Shown one piece after another: positions 28,095-36,439 of a stretch of DNA of 64,000 bases (position 1 is the stretch's first letter; each line of letters opens with the position of its first letter). The notes beneath the pieces are model-generated. The model saw only the letters and a program-made list of their open reading frames with translations. It was not told the DNA's origin and made no database searches. The DNA comes from Methylopila turkensis (lineage in GTDB: Bacteria > Pseudomonadota > Alphaproteobacteria > Rhizobiales > Methylopilaceae), in NCBI RefSeq assembly GCF_027922325.1, contig NZ_BSFL01000002.1:186001-250000 (forward strand), written 5' to 3'. A program made the translations under genes and the position numbers.

Positions 28095-28487
28095 ATGATT
28101 TTTCCCGCCCTCACCGCCTTCTACGGCGCGCTGCTCGCGCTGATCTTCGTCGGGCTTTCGGCGTGGGTGGTCGCGGGCCGGGTCGGGGACCGGACGCTGC
28201 ACGGCGACGGCGGCCACAAGGGGCTTTCGAAGCGCATCCGGTCCCACGGCAATTTTGCGGAGTACGTGCCGTTCGCGCTGCTGCTGATCGGGCTTTACGA
28301 GGCCGGCGGCGGATCGACGGGGCTGACGCGCGCCCTGCTGCTGGCGCTGGTGGTCGCCCGGCTGCTGCATCCGATCGGCATGTTCGCAGCCCCCAACACG
28401 CCGCTCCAGTTCGCGTGCCGCGGCGGCGGCATCCTGACGACCTTCGCCGTGATCGCGGCGGCGGCGGTCGCCCTGCTGCTGCGCTGA
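28095..28487 (+). CDS. MAPEG-family inner-membrane protein (YecN-like)
   Basis: The 130-residue protein has four predicted membrane segments: LTAFYGALLALIFVGLSAWVV, YVPFALLLIGLYEAGG, ALLLALVVARLLHPIGMF and GGILTTFAVIAAAAVALLL. It carries MAPEG features such as RxxGNFAEYVPF and ARLLHPIGMF. MAPEG proteins include glutathione-dependent membrane enzymes, but bacterial YecN-like members have no defined activity. The ATG at 28095 gives normal family length. It stands alone. Confidence 0.85.
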   Translation: MIFPALTAFYGALLALIFVGLSAWVVAGRVGDRTLHGDGGHKGLSKRIRSHGNFAEYVPFALLLIGLYEAGGGSTGLTRALLLALVVARLLHPIGMFAAPNTPLQFACRGGGILTTFAVIAAAAVALLLR

Positions 28488-28640
28488 GGGCCAAGGCCGC
28501 CGCACGCGCCGCGGGCGCTCGTCCGCAAGGGCAACCAACCGACTGGCCGGAAAGCGCTTTCGTCGGCAGGTGGCGCCGCGTTTGCGTCGGTCTCCCCGCC
28601 GGCGTTCCGGGCCGGCGGGAAGAGACAAGGACGACACGCC

Positions 28641-30086
28641 ATGTGCCGCGGCGACGATGCGAACTGCCCACAATTCGAGCTGCACTACCGCGCCTTCCGC
28701 GAGGATCTCGACCACGAGCGTCGCGGCTTCCTGAAAAGCTCTTTCGTCGCCGCCGGCGGGATCGCCACCCTCGGCGCGGCCGGCGCCTCGCTGGTGACGC
28801 CGGCGCTCGCCCAGGCGACCGCCGCGAAGTCGCCCGCGGTCCCGAAGTCGCATTACCTGCCGGCCAACGCCGACACCGTGCACTGGGGCTATTTCTCGAA
28901 GTCGCTGAAGCCGCGGGTGGAGGTGGACTCGGGCGACATCGTCACCATCGAGACGCTGACCCACCACGCCAACGACGACGCCGAGCGTATGGTCGAGGGC
29001 GATCCGGGCGCCGAGAGCGTGTTTCTCTGGACCAAGGACAAGAAGGGCGTCGACCGCCGCGGCGCCGGCCCGACCGACCCGAAGGTCTACAAGAAGGGCT
29101 CCGGCGAGGGCCAGGGCGTCCACGTCATGACCGGGCCGGTCTATGTGCGCGGGGCCGAGCCCGGCGACGTGCTGGAGGTGCGCATCCTCGACTGCGTCCC
29201 CCGCCCCTGCGCCAACCCCAAGTTCAAGGGCAAGGCCTTCGGCTCCAACGCCGCCGCCTGGTGGGGCTACCACTACAACGACATGCTGAGCGAAAAGCGC
29301 GAGGTGGTGACGATCTACGAGGTCGACGCCGCGGGAGCCAAGAGCTGGGCGCAGGCGGTCTACAACTTCAAATGGGTGCCGCAAACCGACCCGTTCGGCG
29401 TCGTTCACGAGACCATAGACTATCCCGGCGTGCCGGTGGACCACGCCAAGACGAGCCGGAACTTCGACGTGCTGAAGGGCGTGCGGGTGCCGATCCGCCC
29501 GCATTTCGGCACGCTCGGCCTCGCCCCCTCCGAGGTCGAGTTCGTCGACACGATCCCGCCGAACTATGTCGGCGGCAACATCGACAACTGGCGCATCGGC
29601 AAGGGCGCGACGATGTACTATCCCGTCGCGGTCGAGGGCGGACTGCTGTCGGTCGGCGACCCGCATGCGAGCCAGGGCGACAGCGAGCTCTGCGGCACGG
29701 CGATCGAGTGCTCGCTCACCGGCGTGTTCCAGCTCGTCCTGCACAAGAAGGGGGATCTGGCCGGCACGCCGCTCGAGGAGCTGAACTACCCGATGCTGGA
29801 GACGAAGGACGAGTGGCTCGTCCACGGCTTCTCGTTCGCGAACTACCTGAAGGAGCTCGGGGCGGAGGCCCAGTCCGCGATCTACGGCAAGTCGTCGGTC
29901 GACCTCGCGATGCGCGACGCCTTCCGCAAGATGCGCCATTTCCTCATGACCACGCAGAAACTGACCGAGGACGAGGCGACGTCGCTGATGTCGATCGGCG
30001 TCGACTTCGGCGTCACGCAGGTGGTGGACGGCAACTGGGGCGTCCACGCCGTGGTGAAGAAGGCGATCTTCGCCGGCCGCGCCTGA
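28641..30086 (+). CDS. Tat-exported acetamidase/formamidase-family protein
   Basis: The 481-residue protein carries a twin-arginine signal well inside the N-terminus: DHERRGFLKSSFVAAGGIATLGAAGASLVTPALAQA, about residues 24-58. The FmdA/AmdA-type fold follows, with IETLTHHANDDAERM, HVMTGPVYVRGAEPGDVLEVRILD, NWRIGKGATMYYPVAVEGGLLSVGDPHASQGDSE and a conserved CGTAIEC segment. Family enzymes release ammonia from formamide or acetamide. Export is unusual for such an enzyme, and its substrate may differ. A perfect hairpin (28595-28619, CCCGCCGGC/GCCGGCGGG) sits just before the ribosome-binding site. A bidirectional terminator follows. Confidence 0.85.
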   Translation: MCRGDDANCPQFELHYRAFREDLDHERRGFLKSSFVAAGGIATLGAAGASLVTPALAQATAAKSPAVPKSHYLPANADTVHWGYFSKSLKPRVEVDSGDIVTIETLTHHANDDAERMVEGDPGAESVFLWTKDKKGVDRRGAGPTDPKVYKKGSGEGQGVHVMTGPVYVRGAEPGDVLEVRILDCVPRPCANPKFKGKAFGSNAAAWWGYHYNDMLSEKREVVTIYEVDAAGAKSWAQAVYNFKWVPQTDPFGVVHETIDYPGVPVDHAKTSRNFDVLKGVRVPIRPHFGTLGLAPSEVEFVDTIPPNYVGGNIDNWRIGKGATMYYPVAVEGGLLSVGDPHASQGDSELCGTAIECSLTGVFQLVLHKKGDLAGTPLEELNYPMLETKDEWLVHGFSFANYLKELGAEAQSAIYGKSSVDLAMRDAFRKMRHFLMTTQKLTEDEATSLMSIGVDFGVTQVVDGNWGVHAVVKKAIFAGRA

Positions 30087-30093
30087 CCCGAGG

Positions 30094-30130
30094 ACGGAGG
30101 AGCGCGGCGGCGGGGGCCGCGCTCCTCCGT
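30094..30130. terminator. Bidirectional terminator-like hairpin between convergent genes
   Basis: ACGGAGGAGCGCGGC pairs perfectly with GCCGCGCTCCTCCGT (15 bp) across a 7-base loop. It lies between the stops of the formamidase-like gene and the SDR gene. There is no long U tract on either side. Confidence 0.75.
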
Positions 30131-30133
30131 ATC

Positions 30134-30883
30134 TCAGCGCTGGCCCCCGGAGACCGCCAGCGTTTCGCCGGTGACCCAGCCCGACGCGTCGGAGGCCAGG
30201 AAGACCGCGACCTTGGCGATGTCGTCCGGCTGGCCAAGACGGCCGAGCGGGGTCGAGGCGATGATCTGCTGCTCGAACTCGCCGCCGATGACGCCAGCCG
30301 CGTGCGTGCCTTCCGTCTCGACGCCTCCGGGATTGACCGCGTTGACGCGGATCTTCTTCGGGCCCAGCTCCGCGGCCAGGATCCGTGTGAAGTGGTCGAC
30401 CGCCGCCTTCGTCGCGCTGTAGACCGAGACCGTCGGATACACGCCGCGGCCCGCGACCGACGACACGTTGACGACCACGCCGCCCTCCGGCCCGAAGCGC
30501 TTGGCGGCCTCGCGGATCGTAAGCAGCGAGCCGAGCACGTTGATGTCGAACTGGCGGCGGTAATGCTCGACCGTGAGGTCCTCGATCGCGCCGAATTCGT
30601 AGACGCCGGCGTTGTTGACCAACACGTTTGGCCGACCAAGGGTCGCCTCCGCCTCGTCGAACAGGCGGAGCACGTCCGCCTCCTTCGAGACGTCGCCCTG
30701 CACGGCGACCGCCTTGCCGCCGGCGGCCTGAATGTCCGCGACGACGCGCTCGGCGCCCGCCTTGTCGGACGCGTAGTTCACGACCACGGCGGCGCCCGCG
30801 GCGCCGTACGCCCGCGCTATGCCCGCGCCGATGCCCTTCGAGGCCCCGGTCACGATCGCGGTTTTGCCCTTGAGTTCGCTCAT
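30134..30883 (-). CDS. SDR-family NAD(P)-dependent oxidoreductase
   Basis: This is a classical short-chain dehydrogenase of 249 residues. It has the cofactor loop TGASKGIGAGIA at residues 12-23, NNAGVYEFG, the catalytic Ser in VNVSSVAG and the YSATK Tyr/Lys pair. It resembles 3-oxoacyl-ACP reductase/FabG-like stand-alone SDRs. The substrate is unknown, and the absence of fatty-acid genes nearby argues against FabG proper. It lies downstream of an ArsR gene with a large dyad operator in between, so it is probably the repressor's target. Confidence 0.88.
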   Translation of the reverse strand: MSELKGKTAIVTGASKGIGAGIARAYGAAGAAVVVNYASDKAGAERVVADIQAAGGKAVAVQGDVSKEADVLRLFDEAEATLGRPNVLVNNAGVYEFGAIEDLTVEHYRRQFDINVLGSLLTIREAAKRFGPEGGVVVNVSSVAGRGVYPTVSVYSATKAAVDHFTRILAAELGPKKIRVNAVNPGGVETEGTHAAGVIGGEFEQQIIASTPLGRLGQPDDIAKVAVFLASDASGWVTGETLAVSGGQR

Positions 30884-30906
30884 TTGGATTTACCCTGCAG
30901 CGAGTT

Positions 30907-30942
30907 GCTTCGATAGTTAGATGAATGTCGAACTATTGAAGC
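30907..30942. promoter_or_regulatory. Operator-like inverted repeat upstream of the SDR gene
   Basis: The arms GCTTCGATAGTT and AACTATTGAAGC pair at 11 of 12 positions across a 12-base spacer. An inner GA...TC extends the dyad to ATAGTT-n-GA ... TC-n-AACTAT. This 36-bp element, 24 bases before the SDR start, has the size and shape of ArsR/SmtB-family operators. The ArsR gene is immediately upstream. Confidence 0.7.
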
Positions 30943-30976
30943 GCAAGAGGCCCGCTCCGGGGATTTTTCTGGGGCG

Positions 30977-31267
30977 TCAGATGGCGGCGAGCCGCGCGAG
31001 ATAGGCGGCGAGAACTTCGCGGTTCAGCGTCAGGTTCGCATAGCGTCCGTCGCGCTGGATCGAGATCAGCCCGGCCGTCTCGAGCTCCTTCATGTGGTGC
31101 GACAAGGTGGCGGCGCTGACGGCTTGGCTCTCCAGCAGGGCGCTGCAGGGCGTCGGATCGGAGGCCGCGCCGATCTCCTTCAGGATCTGCACGCGGCGCG
31201 GCTCCGCCAGCGCGCGCGCGATGCGCTCGGCCTGCCGGTCGGAGAGGTCGTCGCCGTTTGTCGTCAT
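30977..31267 (-). CDS. ArsR-family winged-helix transcriptional regulator
   Basis: The 96-residue protein is a minimal ArsR/SmtB regulator: [14 protein letters not shown], then the recognition helix region [36 protein letters not shown]. It lacks the CxC metal site of ArsR/SmtB metal sensors; the one Cys is in TPCSALL. It is more likely a non-metal, SdpR-like repressor. The SDR gene lies downstream on the same strand behind a strong dyad operator. The start MTTNGDDLS gives the usual length. Confidence 0.88.
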   Translation of the reverse strand: MTTNGDDLSDRQAERIARALAEPRRVQILKEIGAASDPTPCSALLESQAVSAATLSHHMKELETAGLISIQRDGRYANLTLNREVLAAYLARLAAI

Positions 31268-31444
31268 GCCCGATAGGTAGTGCGTCACGCCGCTGCGCGG
31301 AAGCAAGGATGGACTGCGGAGCCGCGACCGCTTCCTCTCGCCAACCCGCCTCGACGCGAAAGAATGGCGCCGCCGGGCTCCACGCGTGTCCTCGGAGCCC
31401 TGATCTCCTTGCCGACTCCGCCCGTCCCTGCTATCCGCGCGGCC

Positions 31445-33250
31445 ATGGCTTCCGCACCGCAAGACAATATCCGCAACTTCTCGATCGTCGCCCACATCGA
31501 CCACGGGAAGTCGACCCTCGCCGACCGCCTGATCCAGACCACGGGCGGCCTGCAGGCGCGCGAGATGACGGAGCAGGTGCTCGACTCGATGGACATCGAG
31601 AAGGAGCGCGGCATCACCATCAAGGCGCAGACCGTGCGCCTTACCTACCCTGCGCAGGACGGCAAGACCTACATCCTGAACCTGATGGACACGCCGGGCC
31701 ACGTGGACTTCGCCTACGAGGTGTCACGCTCGCTTGCGGCCTGCGAAGGATCGCTGCTGGTGGTGGACGCGAGCCAGGGCGTGGAGGCGCAGACGCTCGC
31801 CAACGTCTATCAGGCGCTCGACAACAATCACGAGATCGTGCCCGTACTGAACAAGATCGATCTGCCTGCGGCCGAGCCCGACCGCGTCAAGGAGCAGATC
31901 GAGGAGGTGATCGGCCTCGACGCCTCCGACGCGGTGCCGATCTCCGCCAAGTCCGGCCTTGGCATCGATCTCGTTCTGGAGGCCATCGTAAAGCGTCTGC
32001 CGCCGCCGAAGGGCGACCGGGACGCGCCGCTGAAGGCCATGCTGGTCGACAGCTGGTACGACGTCTATCTCGGCGTCGTCGTGCTGGTGCGGATCGTCGA
32101 CGGCGTCCTGAAGAAGGGCATGAAGATCCGCCTGATGGGCACCGGCGCGGTCTACGACGTGGACAAGGTCGGCGTGTTCACGCCGAAGATGACGGATGTC
32201 GAGAGCCTCGGCGTCGGCGAGATCGGATTTCTCACAGGTTCGATCAAGGAGGTGGCGGACACCCGCGTCGGCGACACCATCACCGAGGACAAGCGCCAGA
32301 CCAAGGACATGCTGCCGGGCTTCCGCCCCGCCCAGCCGGTGGTGTTCTGCGGATTGTTTCCGGTGGACGCCGCCGATTTCGACGACCTGCGCGCCGCCAT
32401 GGGCAAGCTCCGGCTCAACGACGCCAGCTTTTCCTTCGAGATGGAGAGCAGCGCGGCCCTCGGCTTCGGCTTCCGCTGCGGCTTTCTCGGCCTGCTGCAT
32501 CTCGAGATCATCCAGGAGCGGCTGGAGCGCGAGTTCAACCTCGACCTGATCGCGACAGCGCCCTCGGTCGTCTACAAGATCAAGCTGACGGACGGCGAGG
32601 AGATCGAGCTTCACAACCCGGCCGACCTGCCGGACGTGATGAAGATCGAGGAGATCGCGGAGCCGTGGATCCGCGCCACGATCCTCACCCCCGACGACTA
32701 TCTCGGCTCTGTCCTTAAGCTCTGCCAGGATCGGCGCGGCCTGCAGATCGACCTGTCCTATGTCGGCAAGCGCGCCATGGTGGTCTACGATCTGCCACTG
32801 AACGAGGTGGTGTTCGACTTCTACGACCGGCTGAAGTCGATCTCGAAGGGCTACGCGTCGTTCGACTACAACATCACCGACTACCGCGTCGGCGACCTCG
32901 TGAAGATGTCAATCCTGGTCAACGCCGAGCCGGTCGACGCGCTGTCCATGCTGGTGCACCGCACTCGCGCCGAAGCGCGCGGCCGGGTGATGTGCGAGAA
33001 GCTCAAGGAGCTGATCCCGCCGCACCTGTTCGTCATCCCGGTGCAGGCGGCGATCGGCGGCAAGATCATCGCCCGCGAAACCATCCGGGCGCTGCGCAAG
33101 GACGTGACCGCGAAGTGTTACGGCGGCGACGCCAGCCGCAAGCGCAAGCTGCTCGACAAGCAGAAGGCCGGCAAGAAGAAGCTGCGCCAGTTCGGCCGCG
33201 TCGAGATTCCGCAGGAAGCCTTCATCGCCGCGCTCAAGATGGACGAGTGA
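31445..33250 (+). CDS. lepA: Elongation factor 4 (LepA), ribosome-associated GTPase
   Basis: LepA is a translational GTPase that affects initiation and ribosome movement under stress. The 601-residue product has G1 AHIDHGKST, the GITIKAQT switch, G3 DTPGHVDF, G4 NKID and G5 SAKSG. EF-G-like domains follow, and the LepA-specific C-terminal domain ends [48 protein letters not shown] was taken as start because it gives the family length; the frame is open upstream. It stands alone. Confidence 0.97.
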   Translation: MASAPQDNIRNFSIVAHIDHGKSTLADRLIQTTGGLQAREMTEQVLDSMDIEKERGITIKAQTVRLTYPAQDGKTYILNLMDTPGHVDFAYEVSRSLAACEGSLLVVDASQGVEAQTLANVYQALDNNHEIVPVLNKIDLPAAEPDRVKEQIEEVIGLDASDAVPISAKSGLGIDLVLEAIVKRLPPPKGDRDAPLKAMLVDSWYDVYLGVVVLVRIVDGVLKKGMKIRLMGTGAVYDVDKVGVFTPKMTDVESLGVGEIGFLTGSIKEVADTRVGDTITEDKRQTKDMLPGFRPAQPVVFCGLFPVDAADFDDLRAAMGKLRLNDASFSFEMESSAALGFGFRCGFLGLLHLEIIQERLEREFNLDLIATAPSVVYKIKLTDGEEIELHNPADLPDVMKIEEIAEPWIRATILTPDDYLGSVLKLCQDRRGLQIDLSYVGKRAMVVYDLPLNEVVFDFYDRLKSISKGYASFDYNITDYRVGDLVKMSILVNAEPVDALSMLVHRTRAEARGRVMCEKLKELIPPHLFVIPVQAAIGGKIIARETIRALRKDVTAKCYGGDASRKRKLLDKQKAGKKKLRQFGRVEIPQEAFIAALKMDE

Positions 33251-33294
33251 GCGGCGGGTCCAGCCTGTCCGCGCATCGGCGCCGGAGGTCGCGG

Positions 33295-34569
33295 TTACAG
33301 GAACTCGACCTCGATATGCCTGTGCGCCACGCGCACGACGCGACACGGGTGGGCTAAGTCTTCGGCCCCGATGGCGAGGTCGAAGCGTTCCGGCACCTCG
33401 GCGGCGCTTGAAACGTCGATGCGGGCGCCGCGGCCCGACAGCGAACGCACGGTGCATTCGACGGCGGCGGCGCCATGCCCGGTCAGGATGCGGCCGTTCT
33501 TGAGCACCCGGCTGAAGCCGGTCGCCTCCGTCTCCCTCTCCTCGGACCCCGCGGCGACGCACCGGTTCCGCCCTTGCGCCTTCGCGAGGTAGAGCGCCGC
33601 GTCGGCGTCCCGCAGCAGTTCGTCGACGTCCGCCGACGACGGTCCACGGGAGGCCACGCCGAAACTCGCGGTCATCTGAATGGTCGCGCCGCCGAACGTG
33701 TGGGTCTCGGCCACGATCGCCTGACGCAATCGTTCGGCCACCTCGAGCGCCGCGCGTGCGCCAGCATGGGGCAGCGCGATAGCGAACTCTTCGCCGCCAA
33801 GGCGGCCGATGACGTCCGATCCCCTCAATTGACCGACGCAGGCCGCGGCCGAGCGCCCAAGCACCGCGTCGCCGGCGGCGTGGCCGAAGCGATCGTTGAC
33901 GCTCTTGAACCGGTCCAGATCGACCATGAGAATCGACAGGTCGTGGCCATGCCGCACCGCCAGTCGCAGCGCGCGTTCGGCCTCTTCGCGGAAGGCGCGG
34001 CGCGACAGCACCCCGGTCAGCGCATCCTGCGTGGCGAGCAGCCTCAGCTCCATCTCGTCCATGACGATCTTCGCCAGATCTTCGAGGATCGCGACTTCGG
34101 CGCGTCCGAACGCGCGGGGGTGCTGATCGATCACGCAGAGGGCGCCGATCGCGTGGCCGTCGGGCGTCATGAGGGGCGCGCCGGCGTAGAAGCGGATGCG
34201 GGGATCGCCGACGACGAACGGATTTTCGGCGAAGTCCGGATCGATCGACGCGTCCGTCACGACCAGCGGAGCGGCTCGCTTTACGGTCGCGTGACAGAAG
34301 GCCGGCCAGCGTGGCGTCTCGGTCGCGTCCAGACCTTCGCGCGCCTTGAACCACTGCCGATGCCCGTCGACCAACGTGACGGAGGCCGTCGACGTGCCGA
34401 AGATGCGCCGGGCGAGACGCGTGATGCGATCGAACGTCTCTTCGCGCGGCGTCTCGAGAATGTCGTAGCGATCGAGCGCCCGGAGCCGAGCGCCTTCGTC
34501 GTCGCCCTGCGCCATCCGCTGCGCTTCTGACGCCGTGGACCGCATCGTGTCCGACAGGATGAAAGCCAT
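33295..34569 (-). CDS. GAF-GGDEF-PilZ diguanylate cyclase
   Basis: The 424-residue cytoplasmic protein has three modules. A GAF domain spans about residues 25-165 (RLARRIFGTSTASVTLVDGHRQWF; FYAGAPLMTPDGHAIGALCVID). A GGDEF domain has the active-site loop RLGGEEFAIALP. A C-terminal PilZ-like domain starts RTEATGF-like and contains TVRSLSGRGARIDVSS. The inhibitory RxxD (RGSD) stands five residues before GGEEF, so product inhibition is likely. It should make c-di-GMP from GTP under control of the GAF sensor. No membrane segment is seen. The start MAFILSDTM has AGGA five bases upstream; a start at 34596 is also possible. Confidence 0.88.
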   Translation of the reverse strand: MAFILSDTMRSTASEAQRMAQGDDEGARLRALDRYDILETPREETFDRITRLARRIFGTSTASVTLVDGHRQWFKAREGLDATETPRWPAFCHATVKRAAPLVVTDASIDPDFAENPFVVGDPRIRFYAGAPLMTPDGHAIGALCVIDQHPRAFGRAEVAILEDLAKIVMDEMELRLLATQDALTGVLSRRAFREEAERALRLAVRHGHDLSILMVDLDRFKSVNDRFGHAAGDAVLGRSAAACVGQLRGSDVIGRLGGEEFAIALPHAGARAALEVAERLRQAIVAETHTFGGATIQMTASFGVASRGPSSADVDELLRDADAALYLAKAQGRNRCVAAGSEERETEATGFSRVLKNGRILTGHGAAAVECTVRSLSGRGARIDVSSAAEVPERFDLAIGAEDLAHPCRVVRVAHRHIEVEFL

Positions 34570-34638
34570 CGTGATCCTCGCAAGTGGTCGCGCCACGGAT
34601 CTGACGACGGCTTAGCAGACCAAAAGCTTATCGAACGT

Positions 34639-35115
34639 TTACGGTTTCGAGGAATCGCGCGCCGCGCCAGGCGCGCCGAGAAAGCCGCGCAACAGGCAGG
34701 CTACCGCGTCGGCGTCCTTGAGCGCGCACTCCCACAGCACCAGCGCCTCCCAGCCGAGGGCGGCGAGATCGTCCACAGCGCGAGCGTCGCGCGCGCGGTT
34801 CCGCTCAACCTTGGCCCGCCAGTAGTCGGCGTTCGCCTTCGGCGTCCGGGCGCCGCGCGCGCAGTCATGCCCGTGCCAGAAACAGCCATGGACGAAAACG
34901 ACCTTCTTCCGCGTCGGGAAAACAAGATCGGGAGTGCCGGGCAGATCCTTACGGTGCAGCCGGAACCGGTAACCGAGCGCATGCGCGAGCCGGCGCACGG
35001 TCCGTTCAGGCTTGGTGTCGCGCGCCTTCACCGCCCGCATGACGGCCGATCGCGCGGCCGAGGTCTCGACGCTCAACGTGCGTGCCCCCTGCGATCCGGC
35101 ATCAGTCTTTCTCAC
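34639..35115 (-). CDS. vsr: Very short patch repair endonuclease (Vsr)
   Basis: Vsr nicks 5' of T in T:G mismatches made by deamination of 5-methylcytosine. The 158-residue protein has the family core: RLHRKDLPGTPDLVFPTRKKVVFVHGCFWHGHDC, containing the catalytic Asp, His residues and zinc-binding Cys/His, and NADYWRAKVERN. No cytosine-C5 methyltransferase lies beside it in this window, although vsr normally accompanies dcm. It diverges from the radical SAM/UdgX operon and shares its promoter region, including the SOS box at 35160. That suggests a general repair role. Confidence 0.92.
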   Translation of the reverse strand: MRKTDAGSQGARTLSVETSAARSAVMRAVKARDTKPERTVRRLAHALGYRFRLHRKDLPGTPDLVFPTRKKVVFVHGCFWHGHDCARGARTPKANADYWRAKVERNRARDARAVDDLAALGWEALVLWECALKDADAVACLLRGFLGAPGAARDSSKP

Positions 35116-35159
35116 CTTAAGCGAGCCCGCCTGACACGACGATCTCCGCGGGTTGAATG

Positions 35160-35174
35160 GAACAAAATATGAAC
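35160..35174. promoter_or_regulatory. LexA (SOS) box between vsr and the radical SAM gene
   Basis: GAAC-AAAATAT-GAAC fits exactly the alphaproteobacterial LexA site, a GTTC/GAAC direct repeat with seven-base spacing. The spacer is AT-only in an otherwise GC-rich region. It lies 36 bases before the GTG start at 35210 and 45 bases before the vsr start on the other strand. It could therefore control both directions. Confidence 0.7.
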
Positions 35175-35209
35175 GTATGCTACGGCTCCCTCGCCGGAGA
35201 CGTTATCTC

Positions 35210-36439
35210 GTGGACATCGCCGCCAAGCTCGCCATCCTCGCGGACGCCGCAAAATACGATGCGTCCTGCTCTTCGAGCGGAACGGAAAAACGCCATTCCG
35301 CCGGCGTGAAGGGCGGTCCGGCGCGCGGAATCGGCTCCACGGAAGGCGCCGGCATCTGTCATTCCTACGCACCCGACGGGCGCTGCATCTCGCTGCTGAA
35401 GATCCTGCTCACCAACGCCTGCGCCTTCGACTGCCTCTATTGCGTCAACCGGTCGAGCAGCAACGTCGCGCGCGCCCGCTTCAGCGTGGAGGAGGCGGTG
35501 AAGCTGACGCTCGACTTCTACCGCCGCAACTACATCGAAGGGCTGTTCCTGTCCTCGGGGATCATCCGCAGCCCCGACTACACCATGGAGCAGGTGGTGC
35601 GGGTCGCGAAGGCGCTGCGCGTCGACCACGGCTTCCGCGGCTACATTCATCTCAAGACGATCCCGGACGCGTCGCCGGAGCTGATCGCGGAGGCCGGGCT
35701 CTACGCCGACCGTCTATCGATCAACGTGGAGCTGCCAAGCGAGACCAGCTTGAAGCGGCTCGCGCCCGAGAAGGACCTGCGCGCCGTGCGCCGCTCCATG
35801 GGCGGACTGCGCAGCCGGATCGAAGAGGCGAAGGCGGACAAGCGCGCGCCGCGCTTCGCGCCGGCGGGCCAGAGCACGCAGATGATCATCGGGGCCGACG
35901 GGTCGGACGACCGCGCCATCCTCGGAACGAGCGCGAATCTCTACGGGTCCTACCGGCTGAAGCGGGTGTACTATTCGGCCTTCAGCCCGATTCCGGACGC
36001 CAGCGCCAGTCTGCCGCTCGCGGCCCCTCCTCTGATGCGCGAGCATCGGCTGTATCAGGCCGATTGGCTCATGCGGTTCTACGGCTTCTCCGTCGGCGAA
36101 ATTACGGAGGCTGGCGGCATGCTCGACCTCGCCGTCGATCCGAAGCTCGCCTGGGCGCTGAGGCGCCGCGACCGCTTCCCGCTCGACGTGCAGCGCGCCT
36201 CCCGCGAGGAGCTGCTGCGCGTTCCGGGGCTCGGCAAGACGGTGGTCGACCGCATCCTGTCCGCCCGACGCTTCCGCGCGCTGCGGGTAGAGGACCTCCG
36301 GCGCATGCGGGCGCCGGTCGAAAAGGCGCTTCCCTTCATCGCGCTCGCCGACCACCGCCCGTCGATCAGCCTGCTGGACGGCCCCGGCCTGCGCGAGCGG
36401 CTCGCGCCGCGACCTCGCCAGATGGCGCTGGCGCTATGA
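35210..36439 (+). CDS. Putative DNA modification/repair radical SAM protein (TIGR03916 type)
   Basis: The product of about 409 residues has the radical SAM CxxxCxxC motif in TNACAFDCLYCVNRSSSN. The family-typical N-terminus is VDIAAKLAILADAAKYDASCSSSG. A C-terminal helix-hairpin-helix (REELLRVPGLGKTVVDRILSARRF) suggests DNA binding. The family is predicted to act on DNA but its reaction is unknown. The GTG at 35210 was preferred because it matches the family N-terminus and lies downstream of the SOS box; an ATG at 35177 is the alternative. The stop overlaps the start of the UdgX-fusion gene (ATGA). This pairing is seen widely in other bacteria. Confidence 0.88.
   Translation: MDIAAKLAILADAAKYDASCSSSGTEKRHSAGVKGGPARGIGSTEGAGICHSYAPDGRCISLLKILLTNACAFDCLYCVNRSSSNVARARFSVEEAVKLTLDFYRRNYIEGLFLSSGIIRSPDYTMEQVVRVAKALRVDHGFRGYIHLKTIPDASPELIAEAGLYADRLSINVELPSETSLKRLAPEKDLRAVRRSMGGLRSRIEEAKADKRAPRFAPAGQSTQMIIGADGSDDRAILGTSANLYGSYRLKRVYYSAFSPIPDASASLPLAAPPLMREHRLYQADWLMRFYGFSVGEITEAGGMLDLAVDPKLAWALRRRDRFPLDVQRASREELLRVPGLGKTVVDRILSARRFRALRVEDLRRMRAPVEKALPFIALADHRPSISLLDGPGLRERLAPRPRQMALAL

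Noticed and set aside
27898..30047. Long minus-strand open frame continuing upstream from the 85-residue gene
   Set aside because: It is the antisense shadow of the MAPEG and formamidase-like genes. Only the final 85 codons after MFETMWKL look like a protein.
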